From the NCBI GenBank assembly GCA_900553805.1, contig USEU01000028.1:1-24024 (forward strand): 24,024 bases of DNA. The letters run 5' to 3'. Under the pieces are notes generated by a model, which did no database searches, had not been told where the DNA came from, and was given only the letters and a program-made list of their open reading frames with translations. This document shows positions 7,968-15,862 of this stretch, one piece after another. This stretch comes from an uncultured Eubacteriales bacterium. GTDB lineage: Bacteria; Bacillota; Clostridia; Oscillospirales; Oscillospiraceae. Every line of letters begins with the position of its first letter. Within the stretch, counting starts at the first letter, position 1. The position numbers and the translations under genes were made by a program.

Positions 7968-8130
7968 AGGCACCACCGCACAATTTGGCAAGGAGCCTCA
8001 GCCAGGAATTTTGCCTCAATTCAAAGTTTCAAAAATGCGGGAATACTGTATGTATTTCCCATTTTTGAAACTGCGGAAGTGGGGCAAAAGAACGGCTGAG
8101 GCCCGCAGACACAATTGTGCGGTGGTGCCT
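7968..8130. mobile_element. Palindromic (MITE-like) element, family A, copy 1
   Basis: 163 bp. The ends are inverted repeats (AGGCACCACCGCACAATT at left, complement ending GCGGTGGTGCCT at right). The two halves fold back along nearly the whole length: GCCTCAGCC pairs with GGCTGAGGC, and GTTTCAAAAATG with CATTTTTGAAAC, around a short tip near TACTGTATGTA. Copies occur at 12705-12870 and 23972 onward. It carries no transposase. It sits between the lysozyme promoter region and the mnmA promoter, whose -35 box begins 6 bases beyond its right end. No clear target duplication was seen. MITE or REP-like origin is inference. Confidence 0.75.
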
Positions 8131-8136
8131 TTACCG

Positions 8137-8165
8137 TTGACATTCCTCCGGGGCCTTGGTATACT
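8137..8165 (+). promoter_or_regulatory. mnmA promoter
   Basis: A perfect TTGACA (8137-8142), a 17-base spacer and TATACT (8160-8165). Transcription should begin near 8172, leaving a leader of under 20 bases that still contains the AAAGGAGG ribosome site (8174-8182). Confidence 0.88.
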
Positions 8166-8188
8166 CGGAGGCAAAAGGAGGCCGGAAT

Positions 8189-9283
8189 ATGAAGGCTTTG
8201 ATCGGAATGAGCGGCGGCGTGGACAGCTCGGTGGCCGCGCTGCTGATGCAGCAGGCGGGCTTCGAGTGCATCGGCGCCACCATGCGGCTGTACGCCGGGC
8301 AGGTGGAGTCCCCCAACGGGGCCAAGACCTGCTGCTCGCTGGACGATGTGGAGGACGCCCGCAGCGTGGCCCGGCGGATGGGCATTCCCCACTATGTATT
8401 CAATTTCACCGAGGAATTCTACGCCGACGTCATCGATAAATTTGTGGACACCTATTATTCCGGCGGCACCCCCAACCCCTGCATCGACTGCAACCGCTAT
8501 CTGAAATTCGGCAAGCTGCTCCAGCGGGCGCGGGAGCTGGGCTGCGGCTGCGTGGTATCCGGCCACTATGCCAAGGTGGAGCGGGACGGCAAGACTGGCC
8601 GGTTCCTGCTGAAGCGGGCGGCGGACCGGGCCAAGGACCAGACGTATTTCCTGGCCTGCCTGACCCAGGAGCAGCTTTCCATGGTGCGCTTTCCCCTGGG
8701 GGAGCTGACCAAGGAACAGGTGCGCCGGATCGCCGAGGAACACGGCTTCGTCACCGCCCGGAAGCATGACAGTCAGGACATCTGCTTTGTCCCCGGCGGG
8801 GATTACACCGCCTTTCTGGAGGAATACACCGGCAAAAAGCTGACCCCCGGCGACTATCTGGACCAGAACGGCTGCCCGGTGGGGCGGCACCGGGGGGCGA
8901 TATGCTACACCATCGGCCAGCGCAAGGGCCTGAGGCTGGCCCTGGGCGCGCCGGTATATGTCTGCGGCAAGGACATGGCCGCCAACACCGTCACCGTCGG
9001 CCCCAACGAGGCACTGTTCTCCTCTTCCCTGCTGGCGGACGGCTGGGTATGGTACCCCTTCGAGGCGCTGACGGAGCCCATGCGGGTCACCGCCAAGATC
9101 CGCCACAGCCAGTATGACCGCCCCGCCACGGTCTTCCCGGAAGCGGACGGCCGCGCCCGGGTGGTCTTTGACGAGCCGCAGCGCGCCATTTCCCCCGGCC
9201 AGGCCGTGGTGCTTTACAGCGGCGACACCGTCGTTGGCGGCGGGACCATCATCCGCGCCGGAGCGGAATCACCCACAATATAA
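8189..9283 (+). CDS. mnmA: tRNA-specific 2-thiouridylase MnmA
   Basis: 364 residues, normal for the family. MnmA activates U34 of tRNA-Lys, -Glu and -Gln with ATP and inserts sulfur to make 2-thiouridine in the cytoplasm. The ATP-binding P-loop SGGVDSSV is at 8-15. Catalytic cysteines are Cys101 (NPCIDCN) and Cys199 (SQDICF), with GHYAK at about 125-129. The C-terminal part (about 210-360) holds the usual GQRKGL segment and beta-barrel domains. The ATG at 8189 is chosen because it follows an AAAGGAGG site by 6 bases and starts the conserved MKALIGMSGG; an upstream TTG in frame falls inside the promoter. The gene is monocistronic with its own promoter and terminator, and no cysteine desulfurase or iscU-like partner lies beside it. 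Confidence 0.95.
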   Translation: MKALIGMSGGVDSSVAALLMQQAGFECIGATMRLYAGQVESPNGAKTCCSLDDVEDARSVARRMGIPHYVFNFTEEFYADVIDKFVDTYYSGGTPNPCIDCNRYLKFGKLLQRARELGCGCVVSGHYAKVERDGKTGRFLLKRAADRAKDQTYFLACLTQEQLSMVRFPLGELTKEQVRRIAEEHGFVTARKHDSQDICFVPGGDYTAFLEEYTGKKLTPGDYLDQNGCPVGRHRGAICYTIGQRKGLRLALGAPVYVCGKDMAANTVTVGPNEALFSSSLLADGWVWYPFEALTEPMRVTAKIRHSQYDRPATVFPEADGRARVVFDEPQRAISPGQAVVLYSGDTVVGGGTIIRAGAESPTI

Positions 9284-9323
9284 TGTATTCCCCGCGTCCA
9301 CATTTCGTTCCCGGATAAATTTA

Positions 9324-9365
9324 CCCGGATGGACTTCCCGCAAGTCCATCCGGGCTTTTCATTTT
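9324..9365 (+). terminator. mnmA intrinsic terminator
   Basis: A perfect 13-bp stem CCCGGATGGACTT / AAGTCCATCCGGG has a 5-base loop and is followed by CTTTTCATTTT, 40 bases past the mnmA stop. Confidence 0.9.
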
Positions 9366-9370
9366 GGCCT

Positions 9371-9569
9371 CTCTCGGCTCCCCGATGGGGGAGCTGTCGA
9401 GCACAGCGAGACTGAGGCGGTGTCGTTCAGTGAACGGTAGCAGCTCAAAGCTGCCAACAGCACCCCCTTTGCCGCTTCGCGGCACGAAACAGAGGTATGA
9501 TTGCCACCGGCATTCATTACTATCTTGATTCGCTGCGCGGAGCACCACCCCCAAGGGGGGCAGCGAGGG
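9371..9569 (+). repeat. Dispersed repeat family B, copy 2
   Basis: It shares long blocks with the copy at 17381-17640: a GGCTCCCC...GGGGGAGCT hairpin at the start, AGCAGCTCAAAGCT, a GCCGCTTCGCGGC hairpin, GAAACAGAGGTATGATTGCC, and GATTCGCTGCGCGG followed by CACCACCCCCAA at the end. It is shorter than copy 3 because the block after the first hairpin differs. It ends only about 9 bases from the stop codon of the minus-strand yfhO-like gene. Open frames across it are low-complexity and not conserved as genes. Confidence 0.8.
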
Positions 9570-9577
9570 AGATCAGG

Positions 9578-12559
9578 TTAAGGCTCCGCTTCTTCCGGGG
9601 GTGTTTCTTTCTCCGGGGGTGTTTGCTCCTCCTGCGGAGGCTCTTCTTCCGGGGGCGTCCGGTCCTCCTGGGGCGCTGCTTCTTCATCGGATTTTTCCGG
9701 CTCCGGCGGGTTCTGCGGGAGCGTGAGGTTCTCCAGGACGAAGGGCTCGTCTGCCTGGATCAGCTCCGCTTCCGCCGGGTTCAGCGGGGGCATCTCATTT
9801 TCCAGATGGATGCGCTCCTCCCGCTCTTCCTGGGCCTGTTCCTCCTGCTGCTCCTCCTGGCGCTTTTGCGGGCGGCAGAACGCCGCGATCAGCAGCAGGA
9901 AGATTCCGGCGCTGGCCGCCGTGATGATTGCGCCCAGGCGGAAGGCATTGTTGCGGTAGACGAAGCGCAGGGTATGCGCCCCCTGGCTCAGGTTCAGGCC
10001 GATCATGCAGTCGCCGACGAGCACCGTCTCCTGGGGCTCCCCGTCCACCTCGGCGTACCAGTTGCCGTTCTGAGGGATGGAGGTATACAGCAGGCCGTCC
10101 CGGGGGCAGTTGATGGTCCCCTCCACCAGGGTATTGGAGAAGGAGGTCAGATTCATGGTGGTGCTGTTCAGTATCTCATAGCCCAGGCGGAACAGGGCGT
10201 CGTCCAGGATGGCGACCTTTACATTGGCCGTCCCGCTCTCACCGGCCTTGCACAGGATGCGGATGTCGATCACGTCTCCCGCCTTCACATCCTGGATGGC
10301 CAGCATCTGGGGCAGGCTGATGTTCTCCCGGTACAGCTCCGTGCCGTTCACACTGATATAGAAGTCATTGCGCTTCGGCAGGTCCAGCTGGACGCAGGCG
10401 AAGCCATCCCGGTCGGCCACGTAGGAATAGATCACGTTTGCCCCGGAGGTGGGCTCGCTGTAACGGCAATAGCCGCTGGAATTGCTCTCCAGCACCTCCG
10501 CGCCGTTGCCGAATACATCCCAGTATTCCTCGGTGATCTCATGCCACACATCCCCCACCACGCCGGTGGCTGCCCGGAACAGCTCATTCTGAAAATCGAA
10601 GGAGCCGTCGCTGGTCAGGAAATCCACCTGCGCCAGCTGGGACTCCGCCAGGAAGCCCAGGGGCAGATACGCCGTGTTGCGGTACAGGTACACATTGCCG
10701 AAGTGGTGTACCTCCTCAAAGCAGGAGCTGCTGCGGTTCCGCCCGTCCCGCTCGATCATATATTTCAGGCTCAGGAACAGGTTGGATACCGGGGAGCTCT
10801 CCTCGAAGCAATAGCGGTTGTAGGTGTTCTTTGCCCCGTAGCCCAGGGCGCGCATAAACTCCGTGATGTGCACATTGGCGGAGCTGGTAAAGGTGGAGAT
10901 GCCGGAATAGCCGTTCAACGCCCCGTCGTTCAGGGTCTGGGAATGGGTCGTCTCCGCCCGGTAGAACAGGGTATCCTGCTCCCGCTCCTTCATATAGCGG
11001 ATCATGGAGGCGGCCGCCTCCGTCCCTTTGGGATAGTCGATCACATTGGTGCCGGGGAAATAGAAGCCGAAGGCCGTCAGCGTGGCCGCCAGCTCCAGGG
11101 CCATCACCGCGCAGACGCAGCGCTTGGTGATCCTGCCCCGGCGGCGCAGCACCCGGCGGACCCGCTGCACCTCCTCCTGCGTCTCCTCCTTGGGCTTAGC
11201 CCCCCGGCTGCCCAGCAGCAGGATGGTCAGATACAGCACGAAGAAGACGGCGTTATATATAATGTATACATGCACGTCCACCCGGCTTCCCCACAGCGTC
11301 AGGCTCTGGGTCTTCATCATGTCCCGGCAGCAGCAGAGGATGGAGGCGGTGAGCAGCCCCGATGCCAGGATTTGCAGCGGTTCGAATCTGCGCCGCAGCA
11401 GCCAGGCCCGATAGGCCATCACCAGCAGCACGAAGCTGTACAGGAAGCTGAACCGATAGGGGATCATATTGGGGAAATGGAAGCCGTGCCAGATATAGTC
11501 CAGCTGACGGATCACAAAGCTGGCATTGAAGAACAGCAGCAGGAACAGGCTGCACAGCTTCTCCCGCCACTTCACATCCCAGGACAGCAGGAACAGGATC
11601 CCCAGCATGATGCTGCCCACGCCGCAGTACAGGTTGGGCAGTCCCTCCTTGAAGCTGGGCTCGATGCCGCCGCCCATATTGCCCGCCACCTGGCGCATGG
11701 CGCTGAGCAGCCCCTTCAGATCATTGGTGGCGGCAATGTTCAGCCGGAAGCCGGTGGGGAATTTGTTCACGCTGGACTGGGTGGTTTGCAGCGCCGCCAG
11801 AGAGGTCACGGACAGCATGGCCGTCATGCCGATGGCCAGCACGGAGAACACGCCGATGCGCAGTAGGTCCTCAAAGAACCGCTTCCAGCCCCGGGGACAG
11901 CAGATCTCATAGGAGAAGAAGGTGAGGAATACGAAAATGCAGACAAAGAAGCCGATATAGTAATTGGAGATCACGGACAGCGCCAGGCTGACGGTGTACA
12001 GCACGAACTTCTTATCCCGCAGCAGCTGCACCATGCCCAGCATCACCAGGGGCAGCAGGGCAAAGGTATCCAGCCACATCACATTCCACTGATACCCCAG
12101 CGCCCAGGCGCACAGGGCATAAAAGCTGCCGAAGAGAGCAATGGAGAAATCCTCCCGGTCAAAGAGCCGGTGCAGGAAGATGCTGAAAAACAGGCCGGCG
12201 AGGCCCAGCTTGATGGGCACCAGCAGGCAGAAATAATTCAGCACCTGGCTCTCCGGCACCAGGACGCTCAGCAGATTCAGAGGGCTTCCCAGATAGTAGG
12301 CGATCAGGCCCAGATAGTCCACGCCCATGCCCACATCCCAACTGTAAAGCAGGCTGTCCCCGCTGAGCAGCGCCCGGCGGAAGGACACAAAGAACGGATA
12401 ATACTGATGGTAGTTATCCGAATACAGCATGGCCGAGGTGCCGAAGGGGTGATAGCCGTTGATCAGCATCAGCAGCAGCATACCGCCGCAGGGGATCAGG
12501 AACGCAAACAGATGATTCCACCCGTTCCCCCGAAGGCGCGGTTTTCTTGTTAATTTCAT
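9578..12559 (-). CDS. YfhO-family multi-pass membrane protein (GT-C type glycosyltransferase-like)
   Basis: 993 residues. After a short basic N-terminus comes the first membrane helix (about 16-34) and then the outside loop YSDNYHQYYPFF, the Asp/Gln-containing motif typical of YfhO and other GT-C proteins. About a dozen helices follow up to roughly residue 500, then a long extracytoplasmic beta-rich region with a final helix near 870-893. The last 100 or so residues are a Glu/Pro/Gln-rich tail with repeated PPEE units. In Bacillus, YfhO is tied to glycosylation of lipoteichoic acid; a similar envelope role is inferred here. The ATG at 12559 is chosen over an upstream frame start (12637) because GGGAGGA lies 8 bases before it and the upstream residues are arginine-rich and unlike the family. 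The acidic tail is unusual. Confidence 0.85.
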   Translation of the reverse strand: MKLTRKPRLRGNGWNHLFAFLIPCGGMLLLMLINGYHPFGTSAMLYSDNYHQYYPFFVSFRRALLSGDSLLYSWDVGMGVDYLGLIAYYLGSPLNLLSVLVPESQVLNYFCLLVPIKLGLAGLFFSIFLHRLFDREDFSIALFGSFYALCAWALGYQWNVMWLDTFALLPLVMLGMVQLLRDKKFVLYTVSLALSVISNYYIGFFVCIFVFLTFFSYEICCPRGWKRFFEDLLRIGVFSVLAIGMTAMLSVTSLAALQTTQSSVNKFPTGFRLNIAATNDLKGLLSAMRQVAGNMGGGIEPSFKEGLPNLYCGVGSIMLGILFLLSWDVKWREKLCSLFLLLFFNASFVIRQLDYIWHGFHFPNMIPYRFSFLYSFVLLVMAYRAWLLRRRFEPLQILASGLLTASILCCCRDMMKTQSLTLWGSRVDVHVYIIYNAVFFVLYLTILLLGSRGAKPKEETQEEVQRVRRVLRRRGRITKRCVCAVMALELAATLTAFGFYFPGTNVIDYPKGTEAAASMIRYMKEREQDTLFYRAETTHSQTLNDGALNGYSGISTFTSSANVHITEFMRALGYGAKNTYNRYCFEESSPVSNLFLSLKYMIERDGRNRSSSCFEEVHHFGNVYLYRNTAYLPLGFLAESQLAQVDFLTSDGSFDFQNELFRAATGVVGDVWHEITEEYWDVFGNGAEVLESNSSGYCRYSEPTSGANVIYSYVADRDGFACVQLDLPKRNDFYISVNGTELYRENISLPQMLAIQDVKAGDVIDIRILCKAGESGTANVKVAILDDALFRLGYEILNSTTMNLTSFSNTLVEGTINCPRDGLLYTSIPQNGNWYAEVDGEPQETVLVGDCMIGLNLSQGAHTLRFVYRNNAFRLGAIITAASAGIFLLLIAAFCRPQKRQEEQQEEQAQEEREERIHLENEMPPLNPAEAELIQADEPFVLENLTLPQNPPEPEKSDEEAAPQEDRTPPEEEPPQEEQTPPEKETPPEEAEP

Positions 12560-12640
12560 TTCGGTGATCCTCCCGAAGGATTTTCTGCGGGAGCGGCCGG
12601 AGCGGCATCTCCCCAGGGTATTATGGGCAAAACCCATGTT

Positions 12641-12669
12641 ATTTTACCATGCTTTTCCTCCCAGGTAAA
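12641..12669 (-). promoter_or_regulatory. Possible promoter of the yfhO-like gene
   Basis: On the minus strand TTTACC (12664-12669), 17 bases, then TAAAAT (12641-12646). The leader to the ATG would be about 75 bases. The -35 box is weak. Confidence 0.4.
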
Positions 12670-12704
12670 GAGGGAAGCCGCCGGAAAAACCGAAAGAAAT
12701 TATT

Positions 12705-12870
12705 AAGGCAACACCGCACAATTTGGCAAGAAGCCCCAGCCTGGATTTTTGGCTCAATTCAAAGTTTGGAAAGCGAAGGAATACTGTATGTATTTCTCGT
12801 TTTTCAAACTGAAGAAATGGGGCAAAAAGACGGCTGCGGCTCGCAGACACAATTGCGCGCCTGTTGCCTT
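12705..12870. mobile_element. Palindromic (MITE-like) element, family A, copy 2
   Basis: 166 bp with AAGGCAAC / GTTGCCTT ends and the same fold as copy 1. Many differences from copy 1 occur as paired changes in opposite arms, for example left TTTCAAA to TTTGGAA and right TTGAAAC to TTCAAAC, which preserves the stem. It lies 14 bases past the stop of the CAT-like remnant and before the yfhO promoter, so as RNA it could act as a hairpin between the two transcription units. Confidence 0.75.
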
Positions 12871-12884
12871 AGATTCTTTTCCTT

Positions 12885-13214
12885 TCAAAATGAATTCCGC
12901 GCCGCCGAAGCGCGAAGCTGACGGATGCTCTGCTGCACCAGCTCCAGGAAGCGCCCTGCATGTGCACCATCCATCTGAGTGTGGTGGAACTGGAACGAAA
13001 CCGTCAGGGTGGTTTTCAGAAAGCGGCGGCGGTACCGCCCGATGCACCAGCACAGCAGCATATTGAATTTCAGCCCTTTTCTGCGGCTCAGGCGCACCAG
13101 TGGCGTCACGTCCAGCGTTTTGAAGAAGGTCACCATGGGATTCGGCGCATCCATCCAGAGGGCGTAGGCCTGGGCGCGGGCGGTGGCGCCGGGGTCAGTA
13201 ATCACCGGCTTCAT
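12885..13214 (-). pseudogene. Chloramphenicol-acetyltransferase-like gene with internal in-frame deletion
   Basis: 109 codons, against about 210 in the CAT family. The first half, MKPVITDPGATARAQAYALW ... FFKTLDVTPLVRLSRRKGLKFNMLLCWCIGR, is the usual CAT N-terminus (an F/DVT motif, then the buried helix). It jumps directly to YRRRFLKTTLTVSFQFHH and the catalytic HHTQMDG segment of the C-terminus. About 100 residues of the central acyl-acceptor and trimer-contact region are gone without a frameshift. The start at 13214 has a GGGAGG site 5 bases upstream. It is last in the TetR operon, 43 bases after the Vat-like gene. A folded, active trimer is unlikely, so it is called a pseudogene even though the frame is open. 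Confidence 0.75.
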
Positions 13215-13257
13215 CGCAGCCCTCCCAAGGCGGCCGGGATGCCGCCGTGAATCGTAT

Positions 13258-13893
13258 TCATTCCCTTTCTCCGTCCGCGCAAAGCGCCTCCATATTTCCT
13301 GCCTGGATGGCGGCGATATGGCGCTTGATCTTCTCTTCCTCCCAGTCCCACCAGCGCAGCGCCAGCAGGCGCTCCACCGTCTTGTCGTCAAACCGCCTGC
13401 GCAGGGGCTTGGCCGGAACGCCGCCCACGATGGTGTAGGGCGGCACGTCCTTGGTCACCACGGCGCGGGTGCCGATGATCGCGCCGTCGCCGATGGTCAC
13501 GCCGGAGAGGATCACCGCCTCATAGCCCACCCATACGTCGTTGCCGAGGATGATGTCCCCCTTGTTGTCCCAGGCGCTGCGGATGTCCTTTGCGTCCAGC
13601 TCCCATTCGTCAAAGAAAATGGGAAACGGATAGGTGGACAGGGAGCGCAGGGCGTGATTGGCGCTGGTAAACAGGAACTTCGCCCCGCAGGCAATGGAGC
13701 AGAATTTCCCGATCTCCAGCCGGTCGCCGTTGACGGGGTAATGATAGAGCACATTGTTTTTCTCAAAATCTCTGGGGTCGTTCACGAAGTCGTTGTACAT
13801 CGTGTAATCCCCTACCTGAATATTTGTCCCGGACACCACGTCCTTTAAATAGACGGTCTGGTTGTCAAAGGGACGGGGGTAAATCTTTCTCAT
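13258..13893 (-). CDS. Vat/XAT-type xenobiotic O-acetyltransferase (hexapeptide-repeat)
   Basis: 211 residues, the length of the Vat (streptogramin A) and CatB-type acetyltransferases. Left-handed beta-helix repeats run through about 55-160 (IGKFCSIACGAKF, ILGNDVWVGYEAVIL, VTIGDGAIIGTRAVV). The loop TSANHALRSLSTYPF carries the expected catalytic His80, and the C-terminus VGGVPAKPLRRRF is typical. It would transfer acetyl from acetyl-CoA to a hydroxyl of an antibiotic or other small molecule in the cytoplasm. The ATG at 13893 is preferred over one 24 bases upstream because AAGGAGAG lies directly before it. The upstream gene stops 11 bases before, so the RBS overlaps that stop region. The substrate cannot be told; general XAT members occur widely in gut Clostridia. 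Confidence 0.85.
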   Translation of the reverse strand: MRKIYPRPFDNQTVYLKDVVSGTNIQVGDYTMYNDFVNDPRDFEKNNVLYHYPVNGDRLEIGKFCSIACGAKFLFTSANHALRSLSTYPFPIFFDEWELDAKDIRSAWDNKGDIILGNDVWVGYEAVILSGVTIGDGAIIGTRAVVTKDVPPYTIVGGVPAKPLRRRFDDKTVERLLALRWWDWEEEKIKRHIAAIQAGNMEALCADGERE

Positions 13894-13903
13894 AATTCTC
13901 TCC

Positions 13904-14320
13904 TTAATCCATTTCAAGCATTCTGGCGATCTCCACGGTGACGATTTTCAGCACCGTGCCGCCGGACATGATGTAAAACCAAATTTCCCGCGCACGCTGG
14001 CTCTTGGCGATGGGGGTGGCAATGGCCGCCACCAGGATCAGCGCCGCGCCGATGCAGCCCACCACCGTGGGGATGCTGACCAGAGGGAACAGTCCCGGCG
14101 CGCAGCTGCCGTCAATGGTGGACTGGATGGTCTTATCCAGTCCGTCCCGGGCCGCCGCGAAGCAGCAAACCATCAGGCCGAACACCAGCACCGCCAGACT
14201 CCGGCGTCCCCAGAACTGGATCTCGGCGTGGTGATAGGCCGAGTACCCAATAAAGCCCAGCAGCGCAAGCACCATCAGCGTGGTGACCGTGGTGACGGCA
14301 TTTTCAAAAAACATCTTCAT
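13904..14320 (-). CDS. Small four-helix membrane protein, unknown function
   Basis: 138 residues with four predicted membrane helices (about 10-28, 41-57, 77-102 and 113-130) and a short hydrophilic loop DGLDKTIQSTIDGSC between helices 2 and 3. No family was recognised. The start is ATG at 14320 with an AAGGAAGG site 7 bases upstream; a second ATG two codons on is possible. The gene begins 1 base after the stop of the DUF998 gene and ends 11 bases before the Vat-like gene, so it is co-transcribed and probably translationally coupled. An efflux or membrane-sensing helper role would fit the operon, but that is a guess. Confidence 0.7.
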   Translation of the reverse strand: MKMFFENAVTTVTTLMVLALLGFIGYSAYHHAEIQFWGRRSLAVLVFGLMVCCFAAARDGLDKTIQSTIDGSCAPGLFPLVSIPTVVGCIGAALILVAAIATPIAKSQRAREIWFYIMSGGTVLKIVTVEIARMLEMD

Positions 14321-14321
14321 T

Positions 14322-14948
14322 TTATCTTCCTTCCTTCATGCAAAACAGATGCAGCCCCAGGGCGGCGTTGAAGCCCGTGGCCGCGAATACGCTGAAGCGC
14401 TCCACCACGCCAAAAAAGGCCGCCGGAACAAGCTTCATGCCCAGTGCGCCCGTGAGCATCATGCCCAGAGCCACCCCGGCGCAGACGCCATAGGAGCGGC
14501 AGCCCCGGTCCCTGGCCCCGGCGACGAGGATCACCACCAGCGAGGCAATGGACAGCAGCACCACCGCGGCGGTGATCGCCATGTGCATCACATCCTGGAA
14601 TGCCCCGGCATAGCCGCTGCCGCTCAGGGGGAACATGCGGTAGCCCACGGCGGACACCCACTCCATGGCGGCAAACAGATAGATGCCAATGCGCAGCAGC
14701 CGGGTCTTTTTCCCCTGTATGCCCACGCAGACCATCATCACGCACACCAGCTCACAGGCGTTGTACAGGCTGCTGAGCCGGTTCCACAGCGCCAGGGACG
14801 GCGCGTCCGCCGCGCTCAGGTCGCTCACCGCCTGGGCCATCCAGTCATAGCCCGGATACGCCAGAGGCGAGAGCACCACCGCCGCCGTATACGACAGCAG
14901 GCTCACCACCCCCAGCAGCCCCAGCTTTTGCACCAACGTTCTCTTCAT
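14322..14948 (-). CDS. DUF998 family membrane protein
   Basis: 208 residues and about six membrane helices. The loop after helix 1 has SPLAYPGYDWMAQAVSDLSA, the hallmark of DUF998 proteins, and FPLSGSGYAG recurs before helix 4. The family has no proven activity. The ATG at 14948 begins the conserved MKRTLVQKLG; its RBS is weak, as GGAGGG lies about 19 bases away, so a GTG three codons upstream (14957) is an alternative start. It follows the KTR gene after 68 bases and runs into the next gene with a 1-base gap. In this operon it may help protect the membrane, but that is inference. Confidence 0.8.
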   Translation of the reverse strand: MKRTLVQKLGLLGVVSLLSYTAAVVLSPLAYPGYDWMAQAVSDLSAADAPSLALWNRLSSLYNACELVCVMMVCVGIQGKKTRLLRIGIYLFAAMEWVSAVGYRMFPLSGSGYAGAFQDVMHMAITAAVVLLSIASLVVILVAGARDRGCRSYGVCAGVALGMMLTGALGMKLVPAAFFGVVERFSVFAATGFNAALGLHLFCMKEGR

Positions 14949-15016
14949 ATACAACACTTTCTCTCTTCCCTCCAATGACGCAAAAAAGCAGTGCCCGACC
15001 ACCAGAAAAATGGCGG

Positions 15017-15211
15017 TCAGCACTGCGTCTGAGCGTCTGGCTGACAGAATACCTTCTCGATTTTAAAGCGCTCCGCATTGATCACGCTCTCCCGCCTGCA
15101 CTTGGGGCAGAACAGCGGAAAATTGCGCAGGACCGTGCTGGGCAGCAGCCGCAGCCTGGTTTTTGCCCCGCAAGCGGGGCAGAGGATCCAGCGCTCCTCT
15201 TCCTGGTTCAT
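15017..15211 (-). CDS. Cysteine-rich KTR zinc-ribbon protein
   Basis: 64 residues. Two CxxC knuckles (Cys11/14 and Cys35/38) flank the KTR signature at 17-19, followed by NFPLFCPKCRRE and a PDAQTQC end, as in the Cys_rich_KTR family (PF14205). These small proteins are often found in mobile or resistance-linked clusters of Clostridia beside a TetR regulator; their function is unknown, and nucleic-acid or zinc binding is likely. GGAGGGG lies before the ATG. The start overlaps the tetR stop by 4 bases (ATGA), which implies translational coupling. Confidence 0.85.
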   Translation of the reverse strand: MNQEEERWILCPACGAKTRLRLLPSTVLRNFPLFCPKCRRESVINAERFKIEKVFCQPDAQTQC

Positions 15212-15846
15212 CTCTTTTCTCCCCTCCTCGCATGAAAGGTGCGAAAAAACAGCCGCACATGGTTTTCCAGCACCTTCCGGCATTCCGCCTCCCGCTCCGG
15301 CTGACGGTCACAGACGCCGATGAGGGTGATTACCGGGGCCACGTACATCAGCGCCAGGGTGTCCGGGTCCTCGCTGCGCAGCTCGCCTGCGGCGATCAGG
15401 TTGCGGAAGATCCCGGCGTGATACGAAATCACCCGCTCCACATACCGCTGGGAGTACAGCGCCGCCAGCTCCGGGGAACGAAACTGCTCGAGGGTCATCA
15501 TCCGCCGGAAGCGGCTGATGGCCACATTGTGAAGGGAGTAATCGAAGATCTGGTACACCTTGGCCACCAGATCGTCCTCGGATATCTCGGTAAACACCGG
15601 CACATCCTGGGACGAATCCTGCACGTGGATGTGGATCTTATCCGTATCCTGAGCATACTGCGCCGCTGTGGCCTCCACAATGGCGTCGAAGATCGCCCGC
15701 TTGCTGGGGAAGTGGTTATAAAGCGAGGGTGCCTTGATGCCCACCGCCTCCGCGATCATTCCCACGCTCACCGAATCATAGCCGCAGGCCGCAAACAGCT
15801 CCAGCGCCTTTTCCAGGATCCTCTGCTTCGTATCCTCCTGCTTCAT
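15208..15846 (-). CDS. TetR/AcrR family transcriptional regulator
   Basis: 212 residues. The N-terminal helix-turn-helix domain reads KQRILEKALELFAACGYDSVSV, then MIAEAVGIKAPSLYNHFPSK (about residues 8-50), the standard TetR DNA-binding region. The C-terminal part (60-205) is helical and would bind an inducer. The ATG at 15846 is chosen because GGAGGGG precedes it; an in-frame ATG 24 bases upstream lies within the operator. It is the first gene of the operon, and two perfect dyads sit at its promoter, so it probably represses itself and the downstream genes until an inducer, perhaps the substrate of the acetyltransferase, appears. Confidence 0.92.
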   Translation of the reverse strand: MKQEDTKQRILEKALELFAACGYDSVSVGMIAEAVGIKAPSLYNHFPSKRAIFDAIVEATAAQYAQDTDKIHIHVQDSSQDVPVFTEISEDDLVAKVYQIFDYSLHNVAISRFRRMMTLEQFRSPELAALYSQRYVERVISYHAGIFRNLIAAGELRSEDPDTLALMYVAPVITLIGVCDRQPEREAECRKVLENHVRLFFRTFHARRGEKR

Positions 15847-15862
15847 GGCCCCTCCATAGCTA

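Noticed and set aside
8011..8130. Small peptide frame kept in both family-A copies (QFKV..., EYCMYF..., KWGK..., ARRHNCA)
   Set aside because: About 40 codons stay open in copies 1 and 2 with Arg/Lys swaps, but there is no RBS, and the changes are explained by paired substitutions that keep the hairpin. A covariation versus codon-substitution test would decide.
8021..9106. Open frame of 361 codons on the minus strand
   Set aside because: It is antisense to mnmA and runs into the palindromic element.
9497..9570. Short frames sharing MIATG...HYYLDSLRGAPPP / HCYPDSLRGAPPP in the two longer B repeats
   Set aside because: The similarity comes from the repeat itself; the frames diverge outside it and lack ribosome sites.
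9497..11866. Open frame of 789 codons on the plus strand
   Set aside because: It is antisense to the yfhO-like gene, Gln/His/Gly-rich, starts inside repeat B, and has no recognisable domain.
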